37,490 bases of DNA from UBA8752 sp049610565 (lineage in GTDB: Bacteria; Bacteroidota; Bacteroidia; Flavobacteriales_D; Sanyastnellaceae): NCBI GenBank assembly GCA_049610565.1, contig JBMYZR010000019.1:1-37490 (forward strand), given 5' to 3'. The translations under genes were made by a program, and so were the position numbers. The notes beneath the pieces were generated by a model. The model was not told the DNA's origin and did no database searches. It saw only the letters and a list, made by a program, of their open reading frames with translations. Below are positions 7,073 to 15,494 of the stretch, in pieces; the stretch's first letter is position 1; each line of letters opens with the position of its first letter.

Positions 7073-10000
7073 ATGCACCTTTTCAGATTGATCCTTCCGG
7101 CCCTGGCCGGATTGTTCCTGACCACCACCCTGTCGGCCCAGTCCGTCTCGGGTGTGGTCAACGATGAGAACGGACAGCCCCTTCCCGGGGCCACCGTGCT
7201 CGCCAACGGCGGCGCCCGCGGGGTGTCGACGGACATGGATGGCCGCTACACCCTTCCCCTGGGAGCAGGCAACCACAGCATCGACTACAGCTTCGTGGGC
7301 TACCTCAAGGCCAACCGCTCCGTGACCCTCGCGGCCGGTGAGACCAAGGTCATCAACGTCCAGCTCGAAGCCGACGCCGTCCTGATGGACGATGTGGTCG
7401 TGATCGGTTACGGTGTCCAGCGCAAGAAGGAAGTCACCGGCTCGATCGCCCAGATCGACAGCAAGCAAATCACCGCCGTCCGGACGCCGAGCTTCGAAGC
7501 CGCCCTGCAGGGACAGGCCGCCGGTGTCCAGGTGTCCCAGAGCTCCGGTGTGGCCGGCGCGGGCAGCCTGATTCGCGTCCGGGGCGTGGCTTCCGTGTCC
7601 GCAGCCGGCGACCCGCTCTACGTGGTGGACGGCATTCCGATCACGCAGAACTACTTCCTGCGCGGCAACAGCGGCGCCATGAACAACAACCCGCTGGCCA
7701 CCATCAACCCGAACGACATCGAGTCCGTCGAGATCCTCAAGGACGCGGCGGCCACGGGCATTTATGGTTCCCGCGGTGCCAACGGGGTCATCCTCATCAC
7801 CACCAAGCGGGGCAAGTCCGGAACCAGCTACGAGTTCAGCTCGTCCATGGGCCTGTCCACCCCGGCTTCGTTGCCCAACATGCTCAACACCGAACAGTAC
7901 CTGACCCTCCGCCAGGAGGCTTGGGAAAACGACGGCGGCACGGGCTACGTGTGGCTTCCCGGCTTCACCTCTGCCGGCGACAGCCCGGAGACGCGCCGCG
8001 CGGCCTTCGAGGAGGCCATGATGACCAACACCGACTGGGTCAACGAGACCGTCGGCATGGGGGTCAAGCACAACTACAGCTTCGGCGCCCGCAGTGGCGG
8101 CGAGAAACACAGCCTGTACGCCGGTGTCAGCTACGACGACAACGGCAGCTATCTCATCGGCAACAGTTACGAGCGCGTGAGCGGTCGACTGAACGGCGAC
8201 TATGCCCCGACGGATTGGCTCAAGGTGATGCTGTCATCGAGCCTGAGTCGGGGCATCAACAACCGCATCGATGCCGCCTGGTCGGGTGGCCTCGGTGACG
8301 CGATGTCCAATGCCCTGCCCTATTACCCCGTTTACCGCACCGACACCCTCTTCAACGCCGACGGATCCGTGCAGGCCCTGCCGGGAGACTATTACCTCTA
8401 TCAGGACGAATGGGGCGGGACGAAGAACCCCGTGGCCGTGCGCGAGAGCAAGACCTGGGTGACCACCGAGGACCGCTCCATCAACAACGCCAGCATCATC
8501 CTGACCCCCACCGACAAACTGTTCATCAAGGGCTCCGGTGGATTCGACTACATGCACGTCCGGGAAGACATCTACAACCCGCCGAGCATTTTCCTGTCGA
8601 GTGACCTGGGCAACGCCAACCGCTACGCCAACTACGTCCTCAATTGGAACTACAGCCTGACGGCCGACTACAAGATGGACCTGACGGAATTCAGCCAGCT
8701 CAGCCTGCTCGCCGGTTCGGAGTTCCAGCGCACGGACAGCTACGGATACGGCATCGGCTTCGGCGACGTGACCGGTCCGATCTTCGAGAACGACAGCCTG
8801 CTGGAGGTGGCCAACGGACAGACCACGGTCAACAACCCGTCCCAGCACAGCTTCCTCTCCTACTTCGGCCGCGCCAACTACACGCTGAAGGACCGCTATT
8901 TCTTCCAGGGCACCGCCCGGGTGGACGGCTCGAGCCGATTCGGCCGGAACTACCGCTACGGGTTCTTCCCCTCCCTGAGTGCCGGCTGGGTCATCAGCGA
9001 CGAGCCCTGGTTCGAGAGCGGCCAGCTCAGCTTCCTCAAGGCGCGCACCAGCTGGGGCCGCACCGGAAACGCCGCCCTCCCGGACTACGCCCGCTTCGGC
9101 ACCTACAGCGCCGCCGACAACGGCATCCTCTACAACGGGCAGCCCATCCTCTTCCCGATGCAGCCCGCCAACCCGAACCTGCGCTGGGAGACCAGCCGCA
9201 CGGTGGACGCCAGCATCGAGATCGGCTTGTGGAACGACCGCGTGACGACCGAGATTGCCTACTACAACAAGCGGTCCAAGGACGTCATCATGAACGTCTC
9301 CACCCCGCCGAGCACGGGCTTCACCAACCGTTGGGACAACGTCGCCACCATCCTCAACCGGGGTGTCGAGTTCTCCATCAAGAGCCGGAACCTGATTGGC
9401 GAATTCCAATGGACGACCGAGCTCAACTTCGCCCGGAACTACAACGAGCTCGAGGACATCGGCAACTACACGCCGGACGCCGTCAGTGGCGGCACCAACG
9501 ACAGCCGCGTGATTCCGGGCAGCCCGGTCGGCAGCTTCTACCTGATGGAGTTCAGCCACGTGGACAGCGAGACGGGCCTTCCGGTCTACCTTGACCGCGC
9601 CGGCAACGAGACCTTCGACTACGACAACAACGAGCGCAAGTATGTGGGCGATGGCCTCCCCGACTTCGTGGGCGGCATGACCAACACCTTCCGCTACAAG
9701 CGGTGGGACCTGCGCGCCCTGGCCACCTTCAGCTACGGCGCCAAGATCTTCGACAGCTCCTCCAAGCGCCAGCTCGGTGTGGTGACCAGCTGGAACATGC
9801 GGACCGAGATCCTCGACCGCTGGCGCCAGCCGGGCGATGAGGCCACCTTCCCGCGCCTCACCCTCGACGAGACGACCTACGGATTGCCCAGCGGGTTCCC
9901 CTGGTGGAACACGAGCCTGTTCGTCTTCGACGCCAGCTACCTCCGCCTCCGCAACCTGACCCTCGGCTACACCATCCCGGTCATCGGCGAGGGCCCGCAC

Positions 10001-10189
10001 GCAGTCCGGAACCTCCGGATCAACGCCAGCGTGACCAACCTGTTCACCATCACCAACTTCCCGGGACTCGACCCCGAGGTCGTCCGCGACTTCGAGAACG
10101 CCCAGGACCGCAACATGAGCCCCAACGTGACCTACCTCACGCCTCCACAGGAGCGGGCCTTCACCCTTGGTGTCAACCTCCAATTCTGA
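7073..10189 (+). CDS. susC: SusC-family TonB-dependent outer-membrane transporter
   Basis: This 1038-residue SusC/RagA protein begins with a signal peptide ending LSAQ. A CarboxypepD-regulatory-like domain follows (SVSGVVNDENGQPLPGATV), then a TonB-box-like VVVIGYGVQRKKEVTGS and the plug (ADPLYVVDGIPI-type segment, ILKDAAATGIYGSRGANGVI). A large beta-barrel ends in the outer-membrane signature Phe (GVNLQF). It would import maltooligosaccharides across the outer membrane, powered by TonB-ExbBD, with the SusD lid encoded 6 bases downstream. The substrate is inferred from neighbouring GH13 enzymes. The gene follows the amylase by 84 bases and may have its own promoter there. Confidence 0.95.
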   Translation: MHLFRLILPALAGLFLTTTLSAQSVSGVVNDENGQPLPGATVLANGGARGVSTDMDGRYTLPLGAGNHSIDYSFVGYLKANRSVTLAAGETKVINVQLEADAVLMDDVVVIGYGVQRKKEVTGSIAQIDSKQITAVRTPSFEAALQGQAAGVQVSQSSGVAGAGSLIRVRGVASVSAAGDPLYVVDGIPITQNYFLRGNSGAMNNNPLATINPNDIESVEILKDAAATGIYGSRGANGVILITTKRGKSGTSYEFSSSMGLSTPASLPNMLNTEQYLTLRQEAWENDGGTGYVWLPGFTSAGDSPETRRAAFEEAMMTNTDWVNETVGMGVKHNYSFGARSGGEKHSLYAGVSYDDNGSYLIGNSYERVSGRLNGDYAPTDWLKVMLSSSLSRGINNRIDAAWSGGLGDAMSNALPYYPVYRTDTLFNADGSVQALPGDYYLYQDEWGGTKNPVAVRESKTWVTTEDRSINNASIILTPTDKLFIKGSGGFDYMHVREDIYNPPSIFLSSDLGNANRYANYVLNWNYSLTADYKMDLTEFSQLSLLAGSEFQRTDSYGYGIGFGDVTGPIFENDSLLEVANGQTTVNNPSQHSFLSYFGRANYTLKDRYFFQGTARVDGSSRFGRNYRYGFFPSLSAGWVISDEPWFESGQLSFLKARTSWGRTGNAALPDYARFGTYSAADNGILYNGQPILFPMQPANPNLRWETSRTVDASIEIGLWNDRVTTEIAYYNKRSKDVIMNVSTPPSTGFTNRWDNVATILNRGVEFSIKSRNLIGEFQWTTELNFARNYNELEDIGNYTPDAVSGGTNDSRVIPGSPVGSFYLMEFSHVDSETGLPVYLDRAGNETFDYDNNERKYVGDGLPDFVGGMTNTFRYKRWDLRALATFSYGAKIFDSSSKRQLGVVTSWNMRTEILDRWRQPGDEATFPRLTLDETTYGLPSGFPWWNTSLFVFDASYLRLRNLTLGYTIPVIGEGPHAVRNLRINASVTNLFTITNFPGLDPEVVRDFENAQDRNMSPNVTYLTPPQERAFTLGVNLQF

Positions 10190-10195
10190 TCCACG

Positions 10196-11626
10196 ATGAA
10201 GCGTTTCAACACCCCTTCCCTGCGGATCGCCGCATTGGCCCTTTCCCTTGGCCTGCTCGTCACGGGTTGTGACAAGCAACTGGAGTTCGAACCCGGTGAC
10301 GTGATTCTCGCCGAGGACGCCATCAACACCGCGGACGACCTCCAGCGGATGCTGAACTCCAACTACGACGTCCTCGCCAACGTCCTCAACGGACGCCAGC
10401 AGAGCATCGCGGAGCTCCTCACCAACAACATGGCCCGTCCGTACTCCAGCCTGGACTACACCGCGGTCTGGAACCGGGAGACCAACTTCTTCACCCCCAC
10501 AACCGGCGGACTCTACACGGACTTCTACTACGCGATTTACCGCGCCAATGTGGTGGTCGAGAGCTTCGATCTCGTCGAAGGCCTTGATGAGGCGACGAAG
10601 GTTCGCCTGGAGGCCGAGTCCCGCTTCGTCCGGGCCGTTTGCCATTGGTACCTCGTGAAGATGTGGGGCTACCCCTATGGCTATACCGCCGACAACAGCC
10701 ACCTCGGAGTGCCGCTCCGTCTGGACGCGGTGGAACCCCCGACGCCCCGGGCCACCGTGGGCGAGGTGTACGAGCAAGTGATTGCGGACCTCGAGTTTGC
10801 CCGGGACAACCTGCCCAACGAGAACGGCCCGTACGCCACCAGCATGGCCGCCAGCGGATTCCTGGCCCACATCCATTTCCTGCGCCAGGAATGGTCCGCT
10901 TCCCAGGCGGAGGCCGAGCGCGTCATCAACAGCGGGTTGTTCCAGCTCGACGACGACCTCGACCGCTTCGAGGCCGGCAGCGACAGCGTGCTCGCCGGGG
11001 ACCTCATCAACCCCGAGACCGTGTTCGGCATCATCGGCGGCTACTTCGCCGTGGACGGCGACAGCCTGCTCAACGACCGGAGCTATGCCTTCCGGGACAA
11101 CTTCCGCCAGGACAACAACATCAACCCGCAGCTCACCTTCAGCGCCGACATCGTGAACCTGTTCTCCCTCAATGCCGCCGACGACCGGGGCAACTGGATC
11201 AACAGCGACGGCGTGACGCACAAGGTGACCCGGTTCGACGACAAGCAGTTCTTCAACGTGCCCATCATCCACCTCACCGGCCTGCACCTGTTGCGCGCCA
11301 TGTGCGTGGCTCAGAACGGCGGCGACTTGAACACGGCCATCGCCGACATCAACGCCATCCGCGACCGGGCCTTCGGCGCCGACCTCAACGACCTCGACCC
11401 CGCCTCCGACGCGGCCACGGTCCTCGCCGCAGCGCGTGAGGAGTACCGCAAGGAGACCCTTTGCGAAGGATGGGAACTCGACCAGACCAAACTCCGCGGG
11501 GTGATGGGCGAGGACGAGACCGTCCGGGACGCCCCTTGGGATTGCCCCGGCTCCCTGCTTCAATTCCCGAACTCCTCCACCACCGCGGCGGGGTTCATCC
11601 TCAATGACGAAGGCGGATGCCTCTGA
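10196..11626 (+). CDS. susD: SusD-family glycan-binding lipoprotein
   Basis: The product has 476 residues. The signal peptide ends in the lipobox-like LLVTGC with Cys22, followed by acidic residues (DKQLEFEPGD) that suit the lipoprotein export signal for the cell surface. The helical SusD/RagB fold is evident from LTNNMARPYSS, FYYAIYRANVVVE, ESRFVRAVCHWYLVKMWG and a C-terminal WELDQTKLRG. It forms the lid of the SusC transporter and binds the glucan at the surface. It starts 6 bases after susC, as is usual for co-translated pairs. The next gene begins 20 bases after its stop. Confidence 0.94.
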   Translation: MKRFNTPSLRIAALALSLGLLVTGCDKQLEFEPGDVILAEDAINTADDLQRMLNSNYDVLANVLNGRQQSIAELLTNNMARPYSSLDYTAVWNRETNFFTPTTGGLYTDFYYAIYRANVVVESFDLVEGLDEATKVRLEAESRFVRAVCHWYLVKMWGYPYGYTADNSHLGVPLRLDAVEPPTPRATVGEVYEQVIADLEFARDNLPNENGPYATSMAASGFLAHIHFLRQEWSASQAEAERVINSGLFQLDDDLDRFEAGSDSVLAGDLINPETVFGIIGGYFAVDGDSLLNDRSYAFRDNFRQDNNINPQLTFSADIVNLFSLNAADDRGNWINSDGVTHKVTRFDDKQFFNVPIIHLTGLHLLRAMCVAQNGGDLNTAIADINAIRDRAFGADLNDLDPASDAATVLAAAREEYRKETLCEGWELDQTKLRGVMGEDETVRDAPWDCPGSLLQFPNSSTTAAGFILNDEGGCL

Positions 11627-11646
11627 ACCCCACAGCATTGAACGCC

Positions 11647-12144
11647 ATGAAACTTCAACACCTCCTTCTCTCCGTCCTCGCCCTGGCCCTGATGGCCACC
11701 GGCTGCAAGCGGGAAATCACCGGGGAACTCGGAGACCCCATCGACAAGCGCGCAGGCTTCCTGGGCAAATGGGAGCTCGCCTCCTTCACACAGCAGGACC
11801 TCAACAACCCGCTCAAGCAGACCCGTGACCTCAGCCACCTGTACATCCAGGAGGGCGTGACGCCGATGAGCCTCACCTTCAATGAAGATGACAGCTACGA
11901 GATCGTGCAGGAGCTTGGTCGGGAGTACTTCGGCCAGGGCGGAACGTGGTCGTTTGACGACCCCAGCTTCCCCACCTTCCTCCAGCTCATGGGGGAAACG
12001 GACACGCTCGAGTACAACCTCGGCCGGACCGTCCGCCCGTATGACGACCAGATGGCCATCGAATACCGCCGGAGCTGCGGTGAGGGCGGTGCCCTGCTCG
12101 AAACGGTCATCTACACGTTCACCTTCAACCGCATGCCGCAATGA
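11647..12144 (+). CDS. small lipoprotein, DUF5004/lipocalin-like
   Basis: From the ATG at 11647 the product is 165 residues long. An in-frame upstream ATG at 11617 overlaps the end of susD and would spoil the signal peptide. The N-terminus MKLQHLLLSVLALALMATGC has a lipobox ending at Cys20. The mature part opens with a spacer and then GKWELASFTQQDL, a start common in lipocalin-like and DUF5004 lipoproteins found in Bacteroidota sus loci. It ends in strand-rich segments (VIYTFTFNRMPQ). A surface role in glucan binding or in supporting the SusCD complex is plausible from position only. It overlaps the next gene by 4 bases (ATGA). Confidence 0.7.
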   Translation: MKLQHLLLSVLALALMATGCKREITGELGDPIDKRAGFLGKWELASFTQQDLNNPLKQTRDLSHLYIQEGVTPMSLTFNEDDSYEIVQELGREYFGQGGTWSFDDPSFPTFLQLMGETDTLEYNLGRTVRPYDDQMAIEYRRSCGEGGALLETVIYTFTFNRMPQ

Positions 12145-13022
12145 ACCGCTTGAACTCCCTTCTGCTGGCCCTGTGCGCCTGCATGCCGCTCGCCGTCCTT
12201 GGACAGGCGGCCTATGTGCTTCCTTCGCCCACGGCGGCCGAGGAGCTCGTCACGCTCTACATTGATCTGACCCAGACGCAGGACCAGCGCCTCAGCGACA
12301 TGCTGGACGCCTACCCCGAGGAAGACGTCTACCTCTGGATCTGGAACCCCTCCGCGCCGGTGGCCGGCAACGGAGATTGGGGCGACAGCGATGACCACCA
12401 GGTCATGACCAAGGTGAGCGAGAAACTGTACAGCTACTCCTTCGTGCCCACCGAGTACTTCGGTGTGGACGGCCCGACGTTTTTCAGCCGCGGCATTTCC
12501 TGCCTGGCCAAGCTCGACAATGGATACGCCTACGAGGAAGAGTTCGGTGGCGAGGCCAAGACCGAGGACCTGTCCGTCGGCATCGTGCCGCAGCTCTGCA
12601 ATGGCCGGATGTGCATCTTCCCGGAAATCCGGGAAGGCGACGACTTCGTGACGTTCACCTACGACAACAACCAGGAGACCAATCCGGACCTGCAGAACCT
12701 CAGCGAGGTCTACCTGCACCTGACCGCCCGGACGGACGCCTTTACGCTCTACACCTACGGCGATGACGGTGTGGCCTCGACGCCCTTCGATGCAGGCACG
12801 GTTCCGGAATTGCGCATGCAACCGGTCGACGGACAACCGGGCATGTTCACGTTCACCTTCGTGCCAGAGGACTTCTTCCTCGGCACCCCGAGCAACATTG
12901 ATCAGACCCCCTACACGGGAGAGCTGCTCGAAAACGGCGTCCGGTGGTACATCACCAAGCCCGGATACACGTTTGCAGGACCGCCTCCGGCCAACAGCCT
13001 CGGCATCCTGATTTGCGAATGA
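12141..13022 (+). CDS. SusE/F-like secreted protein (possible DUF4961-type domain)
   Basis: The 293-residue product starts with a signal peptide (MNRLNSLLLALCACMPLAVLGQ). The mature part has two beta-rich halves: VTLYIDL...VYLWIWNPSAP near the N-terminus and LYTYGDDG...GMFTFTFVPEDFF near the C-terminus. The first half resembles the N-terminal domain of the GH13 amylase at 4202 (VTLYYDAS..., FFGIS...), both starting directly after the signal peptide. By position, after susC, susD and a lipoprotein, it is the counterpart of SusE/SusF starch-binding proteins. Oddly, there is no clear lipobox at the cleavage site and no T9SS C-terminal domain, so how it would be held at the surface is unclear. 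The ATG overlaps the previous stop by 4 bases. Confidence 0.65.
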   Translation: MNRLNSLLLALCACMPLAVLGQAAYVLPSPTAAEELVTLYIDLTQTQDQRLSDMLDAYPEEDVYLWIWNPSAPVAGNGDWGDSDDHQVMTKVSEKLYSYSFVPTEYFGVDGPTFFSRGISCLAKLDNGYAYEEEFGGEAKTEDLSVGIVPQLCNGRMCIFPEIREGDDFVTFTYDNNQETNPDLQNLSEVYLHLTARTDAFTLYTYGDDGVASTPFDAGTVPELRMQPVDGQPGMFTFTFVPEDFFLGTPSNIDQTPYTGELLENGVRWYITKPGYTFAGPPPANSLGILICE

Positions 13023-13050
13023 GGCCTCTCCCACTTGAAAACCCAACCAC

Positions 13051-13079
13051 GAAACGCCCGGCCCACCACCGGGCGTTTC
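13051..13079 (+). terminator. intrinsic terminator of the sus operon
   Basis: GAAACGCCCGG and CCGGGCGTTTC form a perfect 11-base-pair stem around the 7-base loop CCCACCA, 28 bases after the SusE/F-like gene's stop. The T tract is short. The next gene's ATG is only 14 bases beyond, so the hairpin also sits in that gene's upstream region. Confidence 0.75.
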
Positions 13080-13093
13080 CCATCTTGTGCTCC

Positions 13094-15457
13094 ATGAGAT
13101 TCCCGCACTGCCCCTCTCTCCTTGTTGGCTTGGCCCTGCTTGCATCGTGTGGTCCCGGTGCGCCCGATTCCTTTCAGTCGCCCGTGGACCCCGTGATCCC
13201 GGGCATGGCGATGCCGGTGCGCCTGAATCCGGATTCGACGTGGATTCCGCTCACGGATTTCTGCCCGGCGTCCACCCCGGATTCCGTCGCGTGGATTCCC
13301 GGTTGGGGCCAGGGCCAAGCGGTGAAGATCGTCCAGCGTGACGGCGGCCCGGGCGTGTGGCTGACCCGCCAGCCCGTGGAGGGGCTGGGCGCCCTCCAGA
13401 TCAGCCGCGGTGGCCGAAGCGAGCACGTTCCGGTGCTGGCCTCTTCCGAGCGGAGCGTGACCTACACCATGCCCCGGGATTTCGAAGGGCACGAGGATGT
13501 CCGCATCATGGGCGCCTTCAACGGGTGGTCCAGGACCAGCCACCCTCTCATCCTTCAGCCCAATGGTACGTGGGCCATCGACCTGGTGCTCGGCGAAGGC
13601 AAGCACGCTTATCAACTCATCGTCGACGGCGAGGAAATGCCCGACCCGGTCAATCCGGACCGGGTGGACAATGGATTCGGCGGATTCAACAGCCTGATGA
13701 CCGTCCAGGGCGACTCGTCCACCACCGCGCTCGCCGCCATCGGATTCGGGGGAAACCAGGTCCACGATGTCCGGCTGCTGGGCACACCCGGTGCGCGCGT
13801 GTGGGCCTGGTGGGAAAACAACCTCTACACGGCCAGCCTGCTCGGAGCCGACGGCACGGGCCTCGTCCGGATTCCGGCTGCCGCCTATGGTGCTGGCCGC
13901 ACCAACCTCCGGCTGTGGGCCACCGGCGGGGGCAAGCCGAGCGCGGAAGTCCGCATTCCCCTCATGGACGGCCTCCCCATCGAAGACCCGGCGCAGCTCG
14001 TGCGGCAGGATTGGGAAGGCCAGATCCTGTACTTCATGATGGTCGACCGGTTCCGCAATGCCGACCCCGACAACGACAGACCGGTGGACGATCCGTCCAT
14101 CCATCCCCGCGCCAACGACCACGGGGGCGACCTCCTCGGCATCCAGCGGGGCCTCGACGAAGGGTACTTCACGGACCTCGGCGTCACGGCCCTCTGGGTC
14201 TCGCCCCTGACCCGCAACCCCGATGGTGCCTATGGCCTCTGGCAAGACCCGTCCACCGACGTGACCAGCCGGTTCAGCGGATACCACGGGTATTGGCCGG
14301 TATCCAACACGGAGCTCGACCCCCGGTTCGGCACACGGGCGGAATTCGACCGGCTCGTGGACGCCGCCCATGACCGCGACATGAACTTCGTCCTCGACTA
14401 CGTGGCCAACCACGTCCACGAGGAGCACCCCCTGTACAAGGCCCACCCGGATTGGGCCACGTCCCTCTACCTGCCCGACGGACGGGAGAACACCCAACTC
14501 TGGGATGAGGAGCGGTTGACCACCTGGTTCGACACGTTCATGCCCACGCTCGAGCTGCGGAAGGAAGAGGTGTACGAAGCGATGACCGACAGTGCCGCGT
14601 GGTGGGTCGAGCACTCGGGCATCGACGGGTTCCGCCACGACGCCACCAAGCACATCCCGCTGGTTTTCTGGCGCCGCCTGACTCAGAAGGTCAAGGGCCT
14701 CACCGCCGCCACCGGCCGGCGCGTCTTCCAGATCGGCGAGACCTACGGCAGTGCGTCCCTCATCTCGAGCTACCTCGGCACCGGCATGCTGGACGCCCAG
14801 TTCGATTTCAACCTCTATGACAAGGCGCTGGTGGCCTTCGGCAAGGACGATGCCGGTGTGGAGGACCTCGTCCGGGTGGCGCAGGAAGGACTCGATGTCT
14901 ACGGAGCCCACCACCTGATGGGCACCATCACCGGAAACCAGGACCGGCCCCGGTTTGCCTCCCTCGCCGAAGGCACCGTCCGGTGGGACGAAGACCACAA
15001 ACTTGCCGGGTGGACGCGGCAGATTGACCGGGATGGACTCCGCGGTCACCACGCCATGCGGATGCTGACCGCGTTCAACCTCTCCATGCCCGGTGTCCCC
15101 TGCATCTACCAGGGCGACGAGTACGCCGATGTCGGCGGCAATGACCCGGACAACCGCCGCATGATGCGTTTTGAGGATCTGACTCCGGAGGAACGGACCA
15201 CCCGGGACCACGTGTCAGCCTGGAACCGGCTCCGCCGCTCACACATGAGCCTCTTGTACGGGCAGACCGACATCGAGGCCCTCCCCACCGGGTTGCTCCG
15301 CATCGAGCGGCAGTACCTCTCCGAAACCGTGACCGTGTACATCAACCCCACGCCCGAAGCCAAGGCCATCGACGTCATGGGGGACATCCTGCTCGGCGGC
15401 GTCGAGGACGGACAGCTCCCGGGTCATGCCTGCATCGCCATCGCCGGCGCCTCCTGA
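13094..15457 (+). CDS. GH13 alpha-amylase-family lipoprotein with E-set/CBM48-like domains
   Basis: I take the ATG at 13094, which gives a lipoprotein signal (LVGLALLASC, Cys19) and a 787-residue product. An N-terminal region (about 20-130) precedes an AMPK/CBM48-like domain (VRIMGAFNGWSR, KHAYQLIVDGEE). A further beta domain then leads into the GH13 barrel (ILYFMMVDRFRNAD). Catalytic regions are DYVANH from Asp435, GFRHDATKH with nucleophile Asp516, IGETYG with Glu549 and GNQDRPRF with Asp617. The usual His before the last Asp is Gln616. The domain layout resembles neopullulanase, cyclomaltodextrinase or SusG-like enzymes. It likely trims maltooligosaccharides at the cell envelope. It is separated from the sus genes by a terminator but completes the locus in function. 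Confidence 0.9.
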   Translation: MRFPHCPSLLVGLALLASCGPGAPDSFQSPVDPVIPGMAMPVRLNPDSTWIPLTDFCPASTPDSVAWIPGWGQGQAVKIVQRDGGPGVWLTRQPVEGLGALQISRGGRSEHVPVLASSERSVTYTMPRDFEGHEDVRIMGAFNGWSRTSHPLILQPNGTWAIDLVLGEGKHAYQLIVDGEEMPDPVNPDRVDNGFGGFNSLMTVQGDSSTTALAAIGFGGNQVHDVRLLGTPGARVWAWWENNLYTASLLGADGTGLVRIPAAAYGAGRTNLRLWATGGGKPSAEVRIPLMDGLPIEDPAQLVRQDWEGQILYFMMVDRFRNADPDNDRPVDDPSIHPRANDHGGDLLGIQRGLDEGYFTDLGVTALWVSPLTRNPDGAYGLWQDPSTDVTSRFSGYHGYWPVSNTELDPRFGTRAEFDRLVDAAHDRDMNFVLDYVANHVHEEHPLYKAHPDWATSLYLPDGRENTQLWDEERLTTWFDTFMPTLELRKEEVYEAMTDSAAWWVEHSGIDGFRHDATKHIPLVFWRRLTQKVKGLTAATGRRVFQIGETYGSASLISSYLGTGMLDAQFDFNLYDKALVAFGKDDAGVEDLVRVAQEGLDVYGAHHLMGTITGNQDRPRFASLAEGTVRWDEDHKLAGWTRQIDRDGLRGHHAMRMLTAFNLSMPGVPCIYQGDEYADVGGNDPDNRRMMRFEDLTPEERTTRDHVSAWNRLRRSHMSLLYGQTDIEALPTGLLRIERQYLSETVTVYINPTPEAKAIDVMGDILLGGVEDGQLPGHACIAIAGAS

Positions 15458-15482
15458 CGCAACGCTTTGGGGACGTGGTGGT

Positions 15483-15490
15483 TATTCTTG
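15483..15490 (+). promoter_or_regulatory. putative -7 element (TATTCTTG) close to a start codon
   Basis: TATTCTTG is one mismatch from TAnnTTTG and lies 4 bases before the ATG of the sugar dehydrogenase. Transcription from it would begin at or very near the start codon, giving a leaderless or nearly leaderless message. Confidence 0.4.
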
Positions 15491-15494
15491 CACC

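Noticed and set aside
4955..8110. Open frame of over 1000 codons on the minus strand, antisense to the amylase and susC
   Set aside because: It is rich in Val, Gly, His and Glu with no domain, signal or family match, and mirrors the codon bias of the plus-strand genes. In high-GC DNA such shadow frames are common.
8234..11638. Open frame of over 1100 codons on the minus strand, antisense to susC and susD
   Set aside because: Same composition as the other shadow frames; the plus strand encodes clear SusC and SusD proteins.
12911..15211. Long minus-strand open frame opposite the GH13 lipoprotein
   Set aside because: No recognisable motif, while the plus strand has all GH13 catalytic motifs.
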